Positions 1-5,106 of a stretch of 6,586 nucleotides of DNA are shown piece by piece (position 1 is the first letter of the stretch; the number at the start of each line of letters is the position of its first letter). Origin of the DNA: Clostridiales bacterium UBA7573. Its GTDB lineage: Bacteria > Bacillota > Clostridia > Oscillospirales > CAG-272. Where the stretch lies: contig DLLB01000012.1 in assembly GCA_002477905.1 (NCBI GenBank), positions 7,773 to 14,358 of the forward strand. Reading direction: 5' to 3'. The notes below the pieces were generated by a model that was not told the origin of the DNA, did not search any database, and was given only the letters and a program-made list of their open reading frames with translations. Position numbers and translations under genes: made by a program.

Positions 1-12
1 ACGTAACCATAC

Positions 13-51
13 TTTCCCCGATGGTCGGATAATTTCCCGCTGTCGGGGAAA
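13..51. repeat. Long imperfect hairpin upstream of the lipoprotein gene
   Basis: The arms TTTCCCCGA (13-21) and TCGGGGAAA (43-51) are perfect reverse complements. The stem can continue inward through G-T pairs, a G24-C40 pair and a GGA/TCC helix (27-29 with 35-37), leaving a five-base loop. No clear T-run follows on either strand, so it is not a textbook intrinsic terminator. It could be the end of the previous transcript, a leader structure or an operator for the lipoprotein gene. I see no convincing promoter in 1-116. Confidence 0.5.
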
Positions 52-116
52 ATTTACCGGTGCATGAGGCTTAAAACCTTAGAACGCGCCGGATGAAATT
101 AAAAAAGGAGTCAACA

Positions 117-1277
117 ATGAAAAAGAGAATTTTTGCACTGTGTCTTGCAGTGGTGACAGTGTTCACCGTGATCGCGGCATTGACCGCCTGCGGCGATAAG
201 CCGGCACAAACGACACCGCAACCGACCGTGACTACGACTACGAAGCCGTCAGCCGGTACGACGACCAACAAGCCGAATCCTCCGGATGTTACGACGACCA
301 CCAAAAAAGCGGAAGAACCGGAAAAACCGGCTGATGTCCTCACCATCGGCACCAAGGAAGAATTGCTTGCTTTCATGAAGGCAGGGAAGGATAAATCGAA
401 CACCTACGCAGGAAAGACGGTTAAACTTACGGCGAACATTGATTTGAACGATACCCGGGATCTTGCAGATGGAAAGCCTTGGTACCAAGGCGAAAATCTC
501 ACGAAGTGGGAGCCGATTGACGCACCGTTCCAAGGCACGTTTGATGGTGCGGGATATGTAATCAAAGGCTTGTATATCGAGGCAAACCATGATACGGATG
601 GCACATGGACCGCTATGTTCCGCAGTGCCAGCAACGCAACTTTCCAGAATCTCGCCATTGTGGATGCGTATGTGCATGTTACAATTTCCGACGAGGTATA
701 TGCCAATGAGAAAGGACAATCCAATTCCCGTGTGGCGGTGATCGTTGCAAACGGCAGTCCGTTGAATTTCCAGTCCTGTTATGTGGATGCATTCATGGAT
801 TGCGACCGTATCCGGAATATGGGCTATCTCGCAGGTTGGGTGCAGAGCGGTCTGACCATGGAAAATTGCTATACCAGCGGGAAGATGATCGGCTACACCT
901 GCGGCGCGCTGTTCTCCGGCACCTGTGGCGGAACGATCAAACATTGTTTCTCCACCGTGGAGATCACCTCCTCCGCGGAAGGCAGACAGGGAGAGCGCAC
1001 GTTAACCGCATGGTGCGGCGGAGCGGTCAATATGAGCGAGACGTATGCGCAAAGCGGACAATTTGAAACGGAAACACTCCACCATTCCGGTGTAACGGCT
1101 ACGGATTGCGGTTTTCTGACGGTGGATCAGCTGAAGGGCGAAGCTGCAAAAGAAGCGATGAAAGGTTTTGACTTTACGAACATCTGGCAGATTCATGACG
1201 ATGCGGCGCCTTCCTTGAAAATCTTCGGCGACAATGCGGATTGTATTGTCACGCCGACCGCGAAGCCTGCAGAATAA
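117..1277 (+). CDS. Secreted lipoprotein with Thr/Pro-rich linker and GLUG-like beta-helix domain
   Basis: The 386-residue product is predicted to be exported and lipid-anchored on the outer face of the membrane. Its role is unknown; proteins of this type are often surface adhesins or polysaccharide-associated. The start at 117 has AAAAAAGGAG at 101-110. An in-frame ATG at 93 would place that ribosome binding site inside the gene. Residues 1-24 form a signal peptide (MKKR, then a hydrophobic core) ending in the lipobox L22-T-A-C25. Residues 29-72 are a flexible tether with runs of Thr separated by Pro and Lys. From about residue 73 there is a domain with GLUG/beta-helix traits: TVKLTANIDL near 101, W131-E-P-I, and FQGTFDGAGYVIKGLYI at 138-154. 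Short strands with conserved Cys follow (221, 229, 251, 262, 270, 277, 300, 331). The end, with IWQIHDDAAPSLKIF at 356-370, is typical of such domains. Family assignment is by pattern only. No operon partner is evident. Confidence 0.8.
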   Translation: MKKRIFALCLAVVTVFTVIAALTACGDKPAQTTPQPTVTTTTKPSAGTTTNKPNPPDVTTTTKKAEEPEKPADVLTIGTKEELLAFMKAGKDKSNTYAGKTVKLTANIDLNDTRDLADGKPWYQGENLTKWEPIDAPFQGTFDGAGYVIKGLYIEANHDTDGTWTAMFRSASNATFQNLAIVDAYVHVTISDEVYANEKGQSNSRVAVIVANGSPLNFQSCYVDAFMDCDRIRNMGYLAGWVQSGLTMENCYTSGKMIGYTCGALFSGTCGGTIKHCFSTVEITSSAEGRQGERTLTAWCGGAVNMSETYAQSGQFETETLHHSGVTATDCGFLTVDQLKGEAAKEAMKGFDFTNIWQIHDDAAPSLKIFGDNADCIVTPTAKPAE

Positions 1278-1331
1278 TTCTAAAATAAACCATGCAAAAG
1301 GGTTGTTAAAAAAGAGGCAGAATTGTCGGAA

Positions 1332-1498
1332 GCCGCCCGGCGGCGAATCGTACGGGAAAGTCCCTTTCGACGAGCGGAAAAGCAAAATAGAAGTTCTACT
1401 TCGGGGGATCCGCAGGATCGCCTGTGAGGAAAGACAGCGTTTCCACCATCCTACATGGCAGAAACGCTGTTTGCTTTTCTCTTTTCGTTGCTTTTCCG
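1332..1498 (+). promoter_or_regulatory. Candidate structured RNA leader (or small RNA) upstream of the Nudix gene
   Basis: The 265-base gap 1278-1542 shows no credible gene but many stem-loops. These are GCCGC/GCGGC (1332-1336 with 1340-1344), TCGT/ACGA plus GAAAG/CTTTC (1348-1373), GAAG/CTTC (1390-1402) and GATCC/GGATC with loop GCA (1407-1419). A large hairpin lies at 1432-1472. An 11-base long-range helix pairs CGGAAAAGCAA (1375-1385) with TTGCTTTTCCG (1488-1498). It would close a multi-branch domain over the last three hairpins and abut the terminator at 1498-1526. This layout fits a riboswitch-like leader or a small RNA. I could not match it to a riboswitch, T-box, 6S, SRP or RNase P RNA that I know. 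No clear promoter was found for it, so it might be transcribed from the lipoprotein gene. Confidence 0.4.
1432..1472 (+). terminator. Hairpin followed by a T-rich tract, possible terminator of the lipoprotein transcript
   Basis: A stem of up to 12 pairs (1432-1443 with 1461-1472; core ACAGCGTTTC/GAAACGCTGT) is capped by a second helix CCAT/ATGG (1446-1449 with 1455-1458) and a five-base loop. The following bases TTGCTTTTCTCTTTT (1471-1485) are T-rich but interrupted. It may terminate the upstream transcript. It may equally be one arm of the structured leader described for 1332-1498. Confidence 0.4.
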
Positions 1499-1526
1499 GA
1501 CTGCACTTTGGAAACAGTCCTTTTTT
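1498..1526 (+). terminator. Intrinsic terminator just before the Nudix start, possible attenuator
   Basis: The stem GGACTG (1498-1503) / CAGTCC (1515-1520) has an 11-base loop and is followed directly by six T (1521-1526). It is a standard Rho-independent terminator shape with a short stem. It lies 16 bases before the ATG at 1543. It therefore either insulates nudF, which would leave almost no room for a nudF promoter, or acts as a conditional attenuator inside the nudF leader. Confidence 0.6.
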
Positions 1527-1542
1527 GCGGAATGGAATCCCA

Positions 1543-2088
1543 ATGGAGCCTAAAGAACTGGCAGAAAGCAAAGAAACCTCTACCACCCTGTTTACCGGAA
1601 AAATTGTGCGGTTGGAATATGATGAAGTCCGGTTGCCGAACGGCAAAATGGCGACCAGAGAAGTAATTCGTCACCGCGGCGCCGTCGCGGTGGTTGCATT
1701 GACCGACGAGGGGGAGATTCTCTTGGAGCGGCAGTATCGTTATCCGCATGCAGAGGTTTTGTGGGAGATCCCTGCAGGAAAGTTGGAGGCAGGAGAAGAT
1801 CCCGCGGAAGCGGTGAAACGGGAATTACAGGAGGAAACGGGCGCTGTGGCGAAAGAATGGCGTTCGCTTGGGATGTTTTACCCGTCTCCGGCAATCCTGG
1901 ATGAAAAAATCCGGCTGTATCTGGCGCGCGGGCTGACTTTCGGAAAACGGCATCTGGACGAGGACGAGTTCCTTGCGGTGGAGCGGGTACCGCTTGCCCG
2001 CGCGGTAGAGATGATCCTGTGCGGTGAAATTCCGGATGGAAAGACGCAAGCCGCGGTTTTGCGTGTGTGGGCAATGCAGAAAAAGTGA
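1543..2088 (+). CDS. nudF: Nudix hydrolase, ADP-ribose pyrophosphatase type
   Basis: The 181-residue protein is close in length to Bacillus NudF. The family hydrolyses ADP-ribose to AMP and ribose 5-phosphate in the cytoplasm, using metal ions bound by the Nudix glutamates. The Nudix box is complete at residues 79-101: G79, E85, then R93-E94-L-Q-E97-E98-T-G100-A. A proline 16 residues after the box glycine (P116, in YPSP) agrees with the ADP-ribose subgroup. The N-terminal strand pattern, with FTGKIVRLEYDEVRLPNGK at about 17-35, is also typical of that group. The chosen ATG has a weak GGAATGGA-like ribosome binding site at 1529-1536 and gives the usual family N-terminus. The frame stays open upstream, but that extension runs through terminator-like hairpins and into the lipoprotein gene, so it is not coding. 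The gene is preceded by a terminator and structured leader, which suggests transcriptional control. Substrate specificity is inferred. Confidence 0.88.
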   Translation: MEPKELAESKETSTTLFTGKIVRLEYDEVRLPNGKMATREVIRHRGAVAVVALTDEGEILLERQYRYPHAEVLWEIPAGKLEAGEDPAEAVKRELQEETGAVAKEWRSLGMFYPSPAILDEKIRLYLARGLTFGKRHLDEDEFLAVERVPLARAVEMILCGEIPDGKTQAAVLRVWAMQKK

Positions 2089-2160
2089 AATCATGCATTT
2101 GAAAACAGCAGAAAAACATGCGATTTTAAGAGAAAACGAGAGATTCTTCCGCTCAAAATG

Positions 2161-2219
2161 AAAAAACTTTAGTTTTTTCGCAAAAACCTATTGACAAGCC
2201 GCGCCGCCTGTGCTATAAT
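2161..2219 (+). promoter_or_regulatory. Strong extended -10 promoter with UP-like tract for rplM-rpsI
   Basis: A perfect TTGACA (2191-2196) and perfect TATAAT (2214-2219) are 17 bases apart. TGC sits directly before the -10 (2211-2213), giving an extended -10. The bases immediately upstream (2161-2189) are A- and T-tracts, with AAAAAAC/GTTTTTT able to form a small palindrome. This is consistent with an UP element bound by the RNA polymerase alpha subunit. Transcription should begin near 2226, leaving a leader of about 44 bases. Such strength suits a ribosomal protein operon. Confidence 0.9.
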
Positions 2220-2225
2220 CTAACG

Positions 2226-2269
2226 TGCCTAAACAGGAAAAAGATTGAATAGTATGGAGGAATCAGGCA
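2226..2269 (+). promoter_or_regulatory. Possible L13 leader: fold enclosing the rplM ribosome binding site
   Basis: The bases AATCAGGCA just before the ATG (2261-2269) can pair with TGCCT (2226-2230) and GATT (2243-2246). This leaves a 12-base bulge and puts GGAGG (2256-2260) in the loop. The fold would span almost the whole predicted leader. An L13 leader that lets the protein repress its own operon is known upstream of rplM in Firmicutes. I cannot confirm that this sequence matches that consensus, so the call rests on position and pairing only. Confidence 0.35.
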
Positions 2270-2692
2270 ATGTCCACTTTTATGGCAAAAGCAGAAACCA
2301 TGGAACGTAAGTGGTATGTGCTGGACGCACAAGGCAAGCCGCTCGGAAAAACCGCGGCAGCAGCTGCGAATATTTTGCGCGGCAAGCACAGACCGGAATT
2401 CACACCGCACGTGGATTGCGGCGAATTCGTTATCATCATCAACGCAGAGAAGGCGGTTCTCACCGGCAATAAATTGACGCAGAAATATTATCGTCATCAT
2501 TCCGGTTATATCGGCGGATTGAAGGAAGTACAGTACAGCGAATTGATGCGTACCAAACCGGAGCTTGCAATGCAGCTTGCGGTAAAAGGCATGCTTCCGA
2601 AAAACTCTATCGGCGATAAGAGCATTACCAGACTGAGAGTTTACCGCGGCGCAGAGCATGAACAGGCTGCACAGAAGCCGATCGTGCTTTAA
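2270..2692 (+). CDS. rplM: 50S ribosomal protein L13
   Basis: The product is 140 residues, normal for L13 (about 142-150). L13 is an early assembly protein of the large ribosomal subunit and binds 23S rRNA. Family hallmarks are in order: ERKWYVLDAQGKPLGK (12-27), LRGKHRPEFTPHVDCGEFV (about 36-54), INAEKAVLTGNKLTQKYYRH (about 57-76), and the signature VKGMLPKNSIGDKSITRLRVYRG near 107-129. The end is AQKPIVL. The start is fixed by GGAGG at 2256-2260, nine bases before the ATG, and by the MSTFMAKAET opening common in clostridia. It is the first gene of the conserved rplM-rpsI operon and lies 12 bases before rpsI. A near-consensus promoter precedes it. Confidence 0.98.
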   Translation: MSTFMAKAETMERKWYVLDAQGKPLGKTAAAAANILRGKHRPEFTPHVDCGEFVIIINAEKAVLTGNKLTQKYYRHHSGYIGGLKEVQYSELMRTKPELAMQLAVKGMLPKNSIGDKSITRLRVYRGAEHEQAAQKPIVL

Positions 2693-2704
2693 TTTGAGGA
2701 AAGG

Positions 2705-3118
2705 ATGAACGAATCAATGTATACAAGTGCAAAACCGTATTTCTACGGAACCGGCAGAAGAAAGAAATCCGTTGCCCGCGTCCGCGTGATGCCCGGCACC
2801 GGTAATATCACCATCAACGATCGCTCCATTGACGAGTATTTCGGCTTGGAAACGTTGAAACTGATCGTAAACCAGCCGTTCGGCGTTACCGGTACGGAAG
2901 GCAAGTTTGACATCGTTTGCCGTGTATGCGGCGGCGGTTTCTCCGGTCAGGCAGGCGCAATTCGCCATGGCGTCGCAAAGGCTCTGCTTCAGGCAGACGC
3001 CGCTTATCGTCCGGCACTCAAAGCAGCCGGATTCTTAACGCGCGATCCTCGTATGAAGGAAAGAAAGAAGTACGGCCTCAAAGCCGCTCGTCGCGCACCG
3101 CAGTTCTCCAAGAGATAA
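2705..3118 (+). CDS. rpsI: 30S ribosomal protein S9
   Basis: The product is 137 residues (S9 is usually about 130). S9 lies in the head of the small subunit, and its C-terminal tail reaches the P-site tRNA. The sequence shows YGTGRRKKSVARVRV (about 14-28), DEYFGLETLKLIVNQP (about 43-58), GGGFSGQAGAIRHGVAKALL (about 76-95), LTRDPRMKERKKYG (about 110-123), and the invariant basic end RRAPQFSKR. The ATG at 2705 follows GAGGAAAGG closely. An alternative ATG at 2717 (MYTSAKPYFYG) would give 133 residues with a longer spacing. Homologs vary here and the sequence alone does not decide. The gene is cotranscribed with rplM and ends just before a strong terminator. Confidence 0.97.
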   Translation: MNESMYTSAKPYFYGTGRRKKSVARVRVMPGTGNITINDRSIDEYFGLETLKLIVNQPFGVTGTEGKFDIVCRVCGGGFSGQAGAIRHGVAKALLQADAAYRPALKAAGFLTRDPRMKERKKYGLKAARRAPQFSKR

Positions 3119-3128
3119 TCACTGTTTG

Positions 3129-3165
3129 CAAATCCTCAAAGCCCTTGCTTTGGGGATTTGTTTTT
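3129..3165 (+). terminator. Strong Rho-independent terminator of rplM-rpsI
   Basis: A 14-pair stem (3129-3142 with 3147-3160, one G-T pair; arms start CAAATCC and end GGATTTG) has a CCTT loop and is followed by TTTTT (3161-3165). It starts 11 bases after the rpsI stop. No T-run exists in the reverse direction, so it acts on the plus-strand operon only. Confidence 0.93.
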
Positions 3166-3179
3166 CAAAAAATACAAAT

Positions 3180-3225
3180 AAAAAAGTCATCGTGCTTCCT
3201 GTTGGACTTGCACGATGGCTTTTTT
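3180..3225. terminator. Bidirectional terminator between convergent rpsI and GH16 genes
   Basis: A 16-pair stem (3180-3195 with 3210-3225, one G-T pair) has a 14-base loop. The left arm starts with AAAAAAG and the right arm ends with CTTTTTT, so an RNA from either strand ends in a U-run. On the minus strand it lies 22 bases after the stop of the glycoside hydrolase gene and is its likely terminator. On the plus strand it backs up the rpsI terminator. Confidence 0.9.
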
Positions 3226-3247
3226 CATGAGTTCCGGTTTTTAAAAA

Positions 3248-4147
3248 TTACAGGCTGTCGTACACCCGCACAAAATCTACTTCAAAACAGTCCGGATAGG
3301 CAGAGAACAGTGCCGGGACCGGTTCTCCCCGAAGCGTCGTTTCCCCTGCGCCGCCTTGTGGGGTGAATTTCCGATGGTATCCGTGACATTCAGTTGAAAC
3401 CAAAAGGAATTGTTCCACCTGTGATACGGCACATGCGGGAGCCATTTGTCTGCCCACTTCTTTGCCGTCTGCATAGAAAATATATCCCGCAGGCGACCAA
3501 TCTACGCCATAATAGTGCCATCCGTCCGCGCTTTCTTCATAGGGGAACGCAAAGTGTCCGTACCATTTGCTTTCCGCGCCGTATCCGTCCCACCCACAGC
3601 CGCAAATGATCTTTCCATCGGTGTTCTGCCGATAATTTTCCAGAATATCGCATTCCACTCCCGCATATGCCGGATTCGGATGCGCACCAATCGACGGGGA
3701 TTGTAACCAAAACGCCGCATGCCAGCCGGGATGCTTTGGCAAACGGCAACGGATCTCATAATAACCATAGCGATGCATGAATTTTGCCGGTTCCCGTTTT
3801 CCAAATGGCCAAAATCCTTCGGTATTCTGATCTCGCGGAATGTCAAAGGTCAAAGAGCCGGTTTGCAAGTGGGCGGAATAAAAATGATCTCCTTTGCGTA
3901 CCAGATGAATTTTCAGATGACTGTTTCCGTCCAGTTCCACCCCTTCTTTGGTATAGGTCGGAGACGGAAATCCCCAAAAATGCATCCGGTAGTTCCACTT
4001 GCTTTCGTCCAGTGCGGTACCGTCGAATTCATCCTGCCAGACCAACTTCCATTGCTTTTCCTTGGGCAGATAGCTTGCCGCATGCGTAGCATCCGGCGTA
4101 TAGACCTTCATGCCAACATCCTGTAACGTAACGTCCGTAAATGCCAT
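3248..4147 (-). CDS. Glycoside hydrolase family 16, apparently cytoplasmic
   Basis: The 299-residue protein has the GH16 beta-jelly-roll pattern. This family cleaves internal beta-1,3 or beta-1,4 links in glucans, galactans and related polymers by a retaining mechanism. The catalytic motif is E165-C-D167-I-L-E170 (ExDxxE, the beta-bulge form of laminarinase-type enzymes). E165 is the nucleophile and E170 the acid/base. Supporting landmarks are WKLVWQDEFDGTALDESKW (33-51), RYGYYEIRCRLP (126-137), GWHAAFWLQ (141-149), the W-H-Y-Y-G-V-D-W stretch (210-217) and the final strand FEVDFVRVYDSL. The start has AGGAGG (4153-4158 on the plus strand) five bases before the ATG. No signal peptide is visible, which is unusual for GH16 and suggests action on imported oligosaccharides. 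It is divergent from an AraC-type regulator gene. The substrate cannot be told from the sequence. Confidence 0.92.
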   Translation of the reverse strand: MAFTDVTLQDVGMKVYTPDATHAASYLPKEKQWKLVWQDEFDGTALDESKWNYRMHFWGFPSPTYTKEGVELDGNSHLKIHLVRKGDHFYSAHLQTGSLTFDIPRDQNTEGFWPFGKREPAKFMHRYGYYEIRCRLPKHPGWHAAFWLQSPSIGAHPNPAYAGVECDILENYRQNTDGKIICGCGWDGYGAESKWYGHFAFPYEESADGWHYYGVDWSPAGYIFYADGKEVGRQMAPACAVSQVEQFLLVSTECHGYHRKFTPQGGAGETTLRGEPVPALFSAYPDCFEVDFVRVYDSL

Positions 4148-4169
4148 AATGTCCTCCTGTATTTTGCGC

Positions 4170-4197
4170 TTGACAATCCGCGCATCTTGTGTATAAT
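4170..4197 (+). promoter_or_regulatory. Promoter of the AraC-family regulator gene
   Basis: TTGACA (4170-4175) and TATAAT (4192-4197) are both perfect matches, 16 bases apart. Transcription should begin near 4204, leaving a leader of about 77 bases before the ATG at 4281. The -10 lies within the left arm of the inverted repeat at 4189-4209. Confidence 0.85.
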
Positions 4198-4209
4198 TGT
4201 ATTATACAC
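4189..4209. repeat. Perfect inverted repeat holding divergent -10 boxes, candidate operator
   Basis: GTGTATAAT (4189-4197) and ATTATACAC (4201-4209) are perfect reverse complements separated by TGT. Each arm contains a TATAAT: one reads rightward for the regulator gene and the other reads leftward for the hydrolase gene. A dimeric protein bound here would cover both -10 boxes at once. Whether it is an operator or simply two symmetrical promoter elements cannot be decided from sequence. Confidence 0.75.
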
Positions 4210-4228
4210 GGAAAAGTAAAGAAAACAA
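4201..4228 (-). promoter_or_regulatory. Promoter of the glycoside hydrolase gene
   Basis: Read on the minus strand, TATAAT at 4206-4201 is a perfect -10. The best -35 is TTGTTT at 4228-4223, 16 bases upstream, and matches the consensus only in its TTG. A good -10 with a poor -35 is typical of promoters that need an activator. The start point would be near 4194, about 47 bases before the ATG. Confidence 0.65.
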
Positions 4229-4231
4229 GTC

Positions 4232-4261
4232 AAAATCCGCGGAATTTGTTATAAAATCCGC
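4232..4261. promoter_or_regulatory. Two direct repeats at 21-base spacing, candidate AraC-family binding site
   Basis: AAAATCCGC occurs at 4232-4240 and again at 4253-4261, exactly 21 bases (two helical turns) apart. A shorter copy, AATCCGC, is at 4175-4181. AraC-family proteins commonly bind direct repeats on one face of the helix. The nearer copy is four bases upstream of the -35 of the hydrolase promoter, a usual activator position. The repeats also fall within the leader of the regulator gene, so binding could block its own transcription. Confidence 0.5.
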
Positions 4262-4280
4262 TGATTTCAAAGGAGCGCTT

Positions 4281-5084
4281 ATGAGATTTCCAGATCTGCA
4301 AATTCTGAATGCGGGGATATGGTACAGTCCGGAGGGAGTGACGCGGAGTCATCCGCGATTTGTCATGCGCTATGAGGCGGAATTGTTTTTGCGTCCCACG
4401 ACCACATGGGTAGACGGTGTTGCCTATCCGATGCAGGCAGGAGATTGTCTGTTTTGCCTCCCCGGTCAACTCCGCTGTTCCGATTTTCCGATGGCTACCC
4501 GCTTTTTATATTTTGATTTCGTAGAACCACAGGCGGAGAGCGCGTCCTTTTTACAGACGCTGCCGACGCAGGTGCCGCACGATCCGGCGCTTGCCGGATG
4601 GATCACGAAAATTGTATCACAGTTTCCCACGTCGGATTATGTGGCAAGTCTACGCCTGCAAACCGATTTTATGGAGATGCTGCTGGCTTTTTCCGACAGT
4701 GCCGCCGTGCGAGTGCCGCCGCGGCTTTCACAAAAGCAAACGGCGCTCTATGCGGCAATCTGCTTTATGAAATCCCATTTGCAACAGAATTGTACGGTTG
4801 CGGACTTTGCTGCGGCGGCGGGGTACAGTCCGGCGCATTTTACGGCGTTTTTCAAAGAAATGCTGGGATTTTCTCCGTATGCGTACTTTCTGTATCTGAA
4901 AATACAGGAAGCAAAGCGTTTGTTGCTTACCGGAGGGGATACGGTGACGCAGATCGCGCAAAAATTAGCGTTTCATTCTTCCGGACATTTTTGTAATACG
5001 TTCCGTCATTTTTGCGGGCAGTCACCGTCTGCATTTTTGCATTCGGCGGTTTTGCCGGAACCGGATGAGGACGGATTTGCATAA
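4281..5084 (+). CDS. AraC/XylS-family transcriptional regulator
   Basis: The 267-residue DNA-binding protein probably senses a sugar or oligosaccharide and controls the divergent hydrolase gene. The N-terminal part (about 1-95) has a cupin-like ligand-binding pattern, including DGVAYPMQAGDCLFCLPGQ at 45-63. The C-terminal part is a typical AraC domain with two helix-turn-helix units: the first at about 172-196 (TVADFAAAAGYSPAHFTAFFK) and the second at about 221-250. The second includes the family pattern IAQKLAFHSSGHFCNTFRH, then G-Q-S-P. The linking helix has YLKIQEAKRLL. The start at 4281 has AGGAG at 4271-4275. An upstream in-frame TTG at 4197 lies inside the -10 box and is upstream of the predicted transcript start. 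The gene ends 22 bases from the convergent SleC-like gene, with no terminator visible between them. The ligand is unknown. Confidence 0.93.
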   Translation: MRFPDLQILNAGIWYSPEGVTRSHPRFVMRYEAELFLRPTTTWVDGVAYPMQAGDCLFCLPGQLRCSDFPMATRFLYFDFVEPQAESASFLQTLPTQVPHDPALAGWITKIVSQFPTSDYVASLRLQTDFMEMLLAFSDSAAVRVPPRLSQKQTALYAAICFMKSHLQQNCTVADFAAAAGYSPAHFTAFFKEMLGFSPYAYFLYLKIQEAKRLLLTGGDTVTQIAQKLAFHSSGHFCNTFRHFCGQSPSAFLHSAVLPEPDEDGFA

Positions 5085-5106
5085 ATTTCCATCCAGCCTC
5101 ATTTCG

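Noticed and set aside
93..116. Earlier in-frame ATG for the lipoprotein
   Set aside because: It would add eight charged residues before a normal signal peptide and would bury the AAAAAAGGAG ribosome binding site in the coding region.
249..944. Long minus-strand open frame opposite the lipoprotein gene
   Set aside because: It has no ribosome binding site or recognisable domain and lies wholly antisense to a gene with a clear signal peptide and domain.
1234..1542. Upstream extension of the Nudix reading frame by 103 codons
   Set aside because: It overlaps the end of the lipoprotein gene, runs through terminator-like hairpins, and translates to a sequence unlike any Nudix N-terminus.
1278..1542. 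ykkC-type (Nudix-associated) riboswitch, T-box, 6S, SRP or RNase P RNA
   Set aside because: I looked for their conserved core strings, such as the T-box GGGTGGNACCGCG and the SRP GGAAGCAGC, and found none. The leader is reported as unclassified.
2088..2126. Hairpin after nudF as its terminator
   Set aside because: AAATC-GCA can pair with TGC-GATTT, but the stem has a two-base bulge, a long loop and only four T after it. The A/T-rich AAAAAAC/GTTTTTT palindrome at 2161-2178 is a weak alternative. No nudF terminator is called.
4229..4234. TTGACT on the minus strand as the hydrolase -35
   Set aside because: It is 21 bases or more from the TATAAT, too far for a normal promoter; TTGTTT at 16 bases is preferred.
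4197..4280. TTG-initiated extension of the AraC-type regulator
   Set aside because: The TTG lies in the -10 box, upstream of the predicted transcript start, while the ATG at 4281 has its own AGGAG.
5060..5102. ATGAGG/CCTCAT pairing across the araC-sleC junction as a terminator
   Set aside because: The stem is only six pairs around a long loop, and neither strand has a T-run after it.
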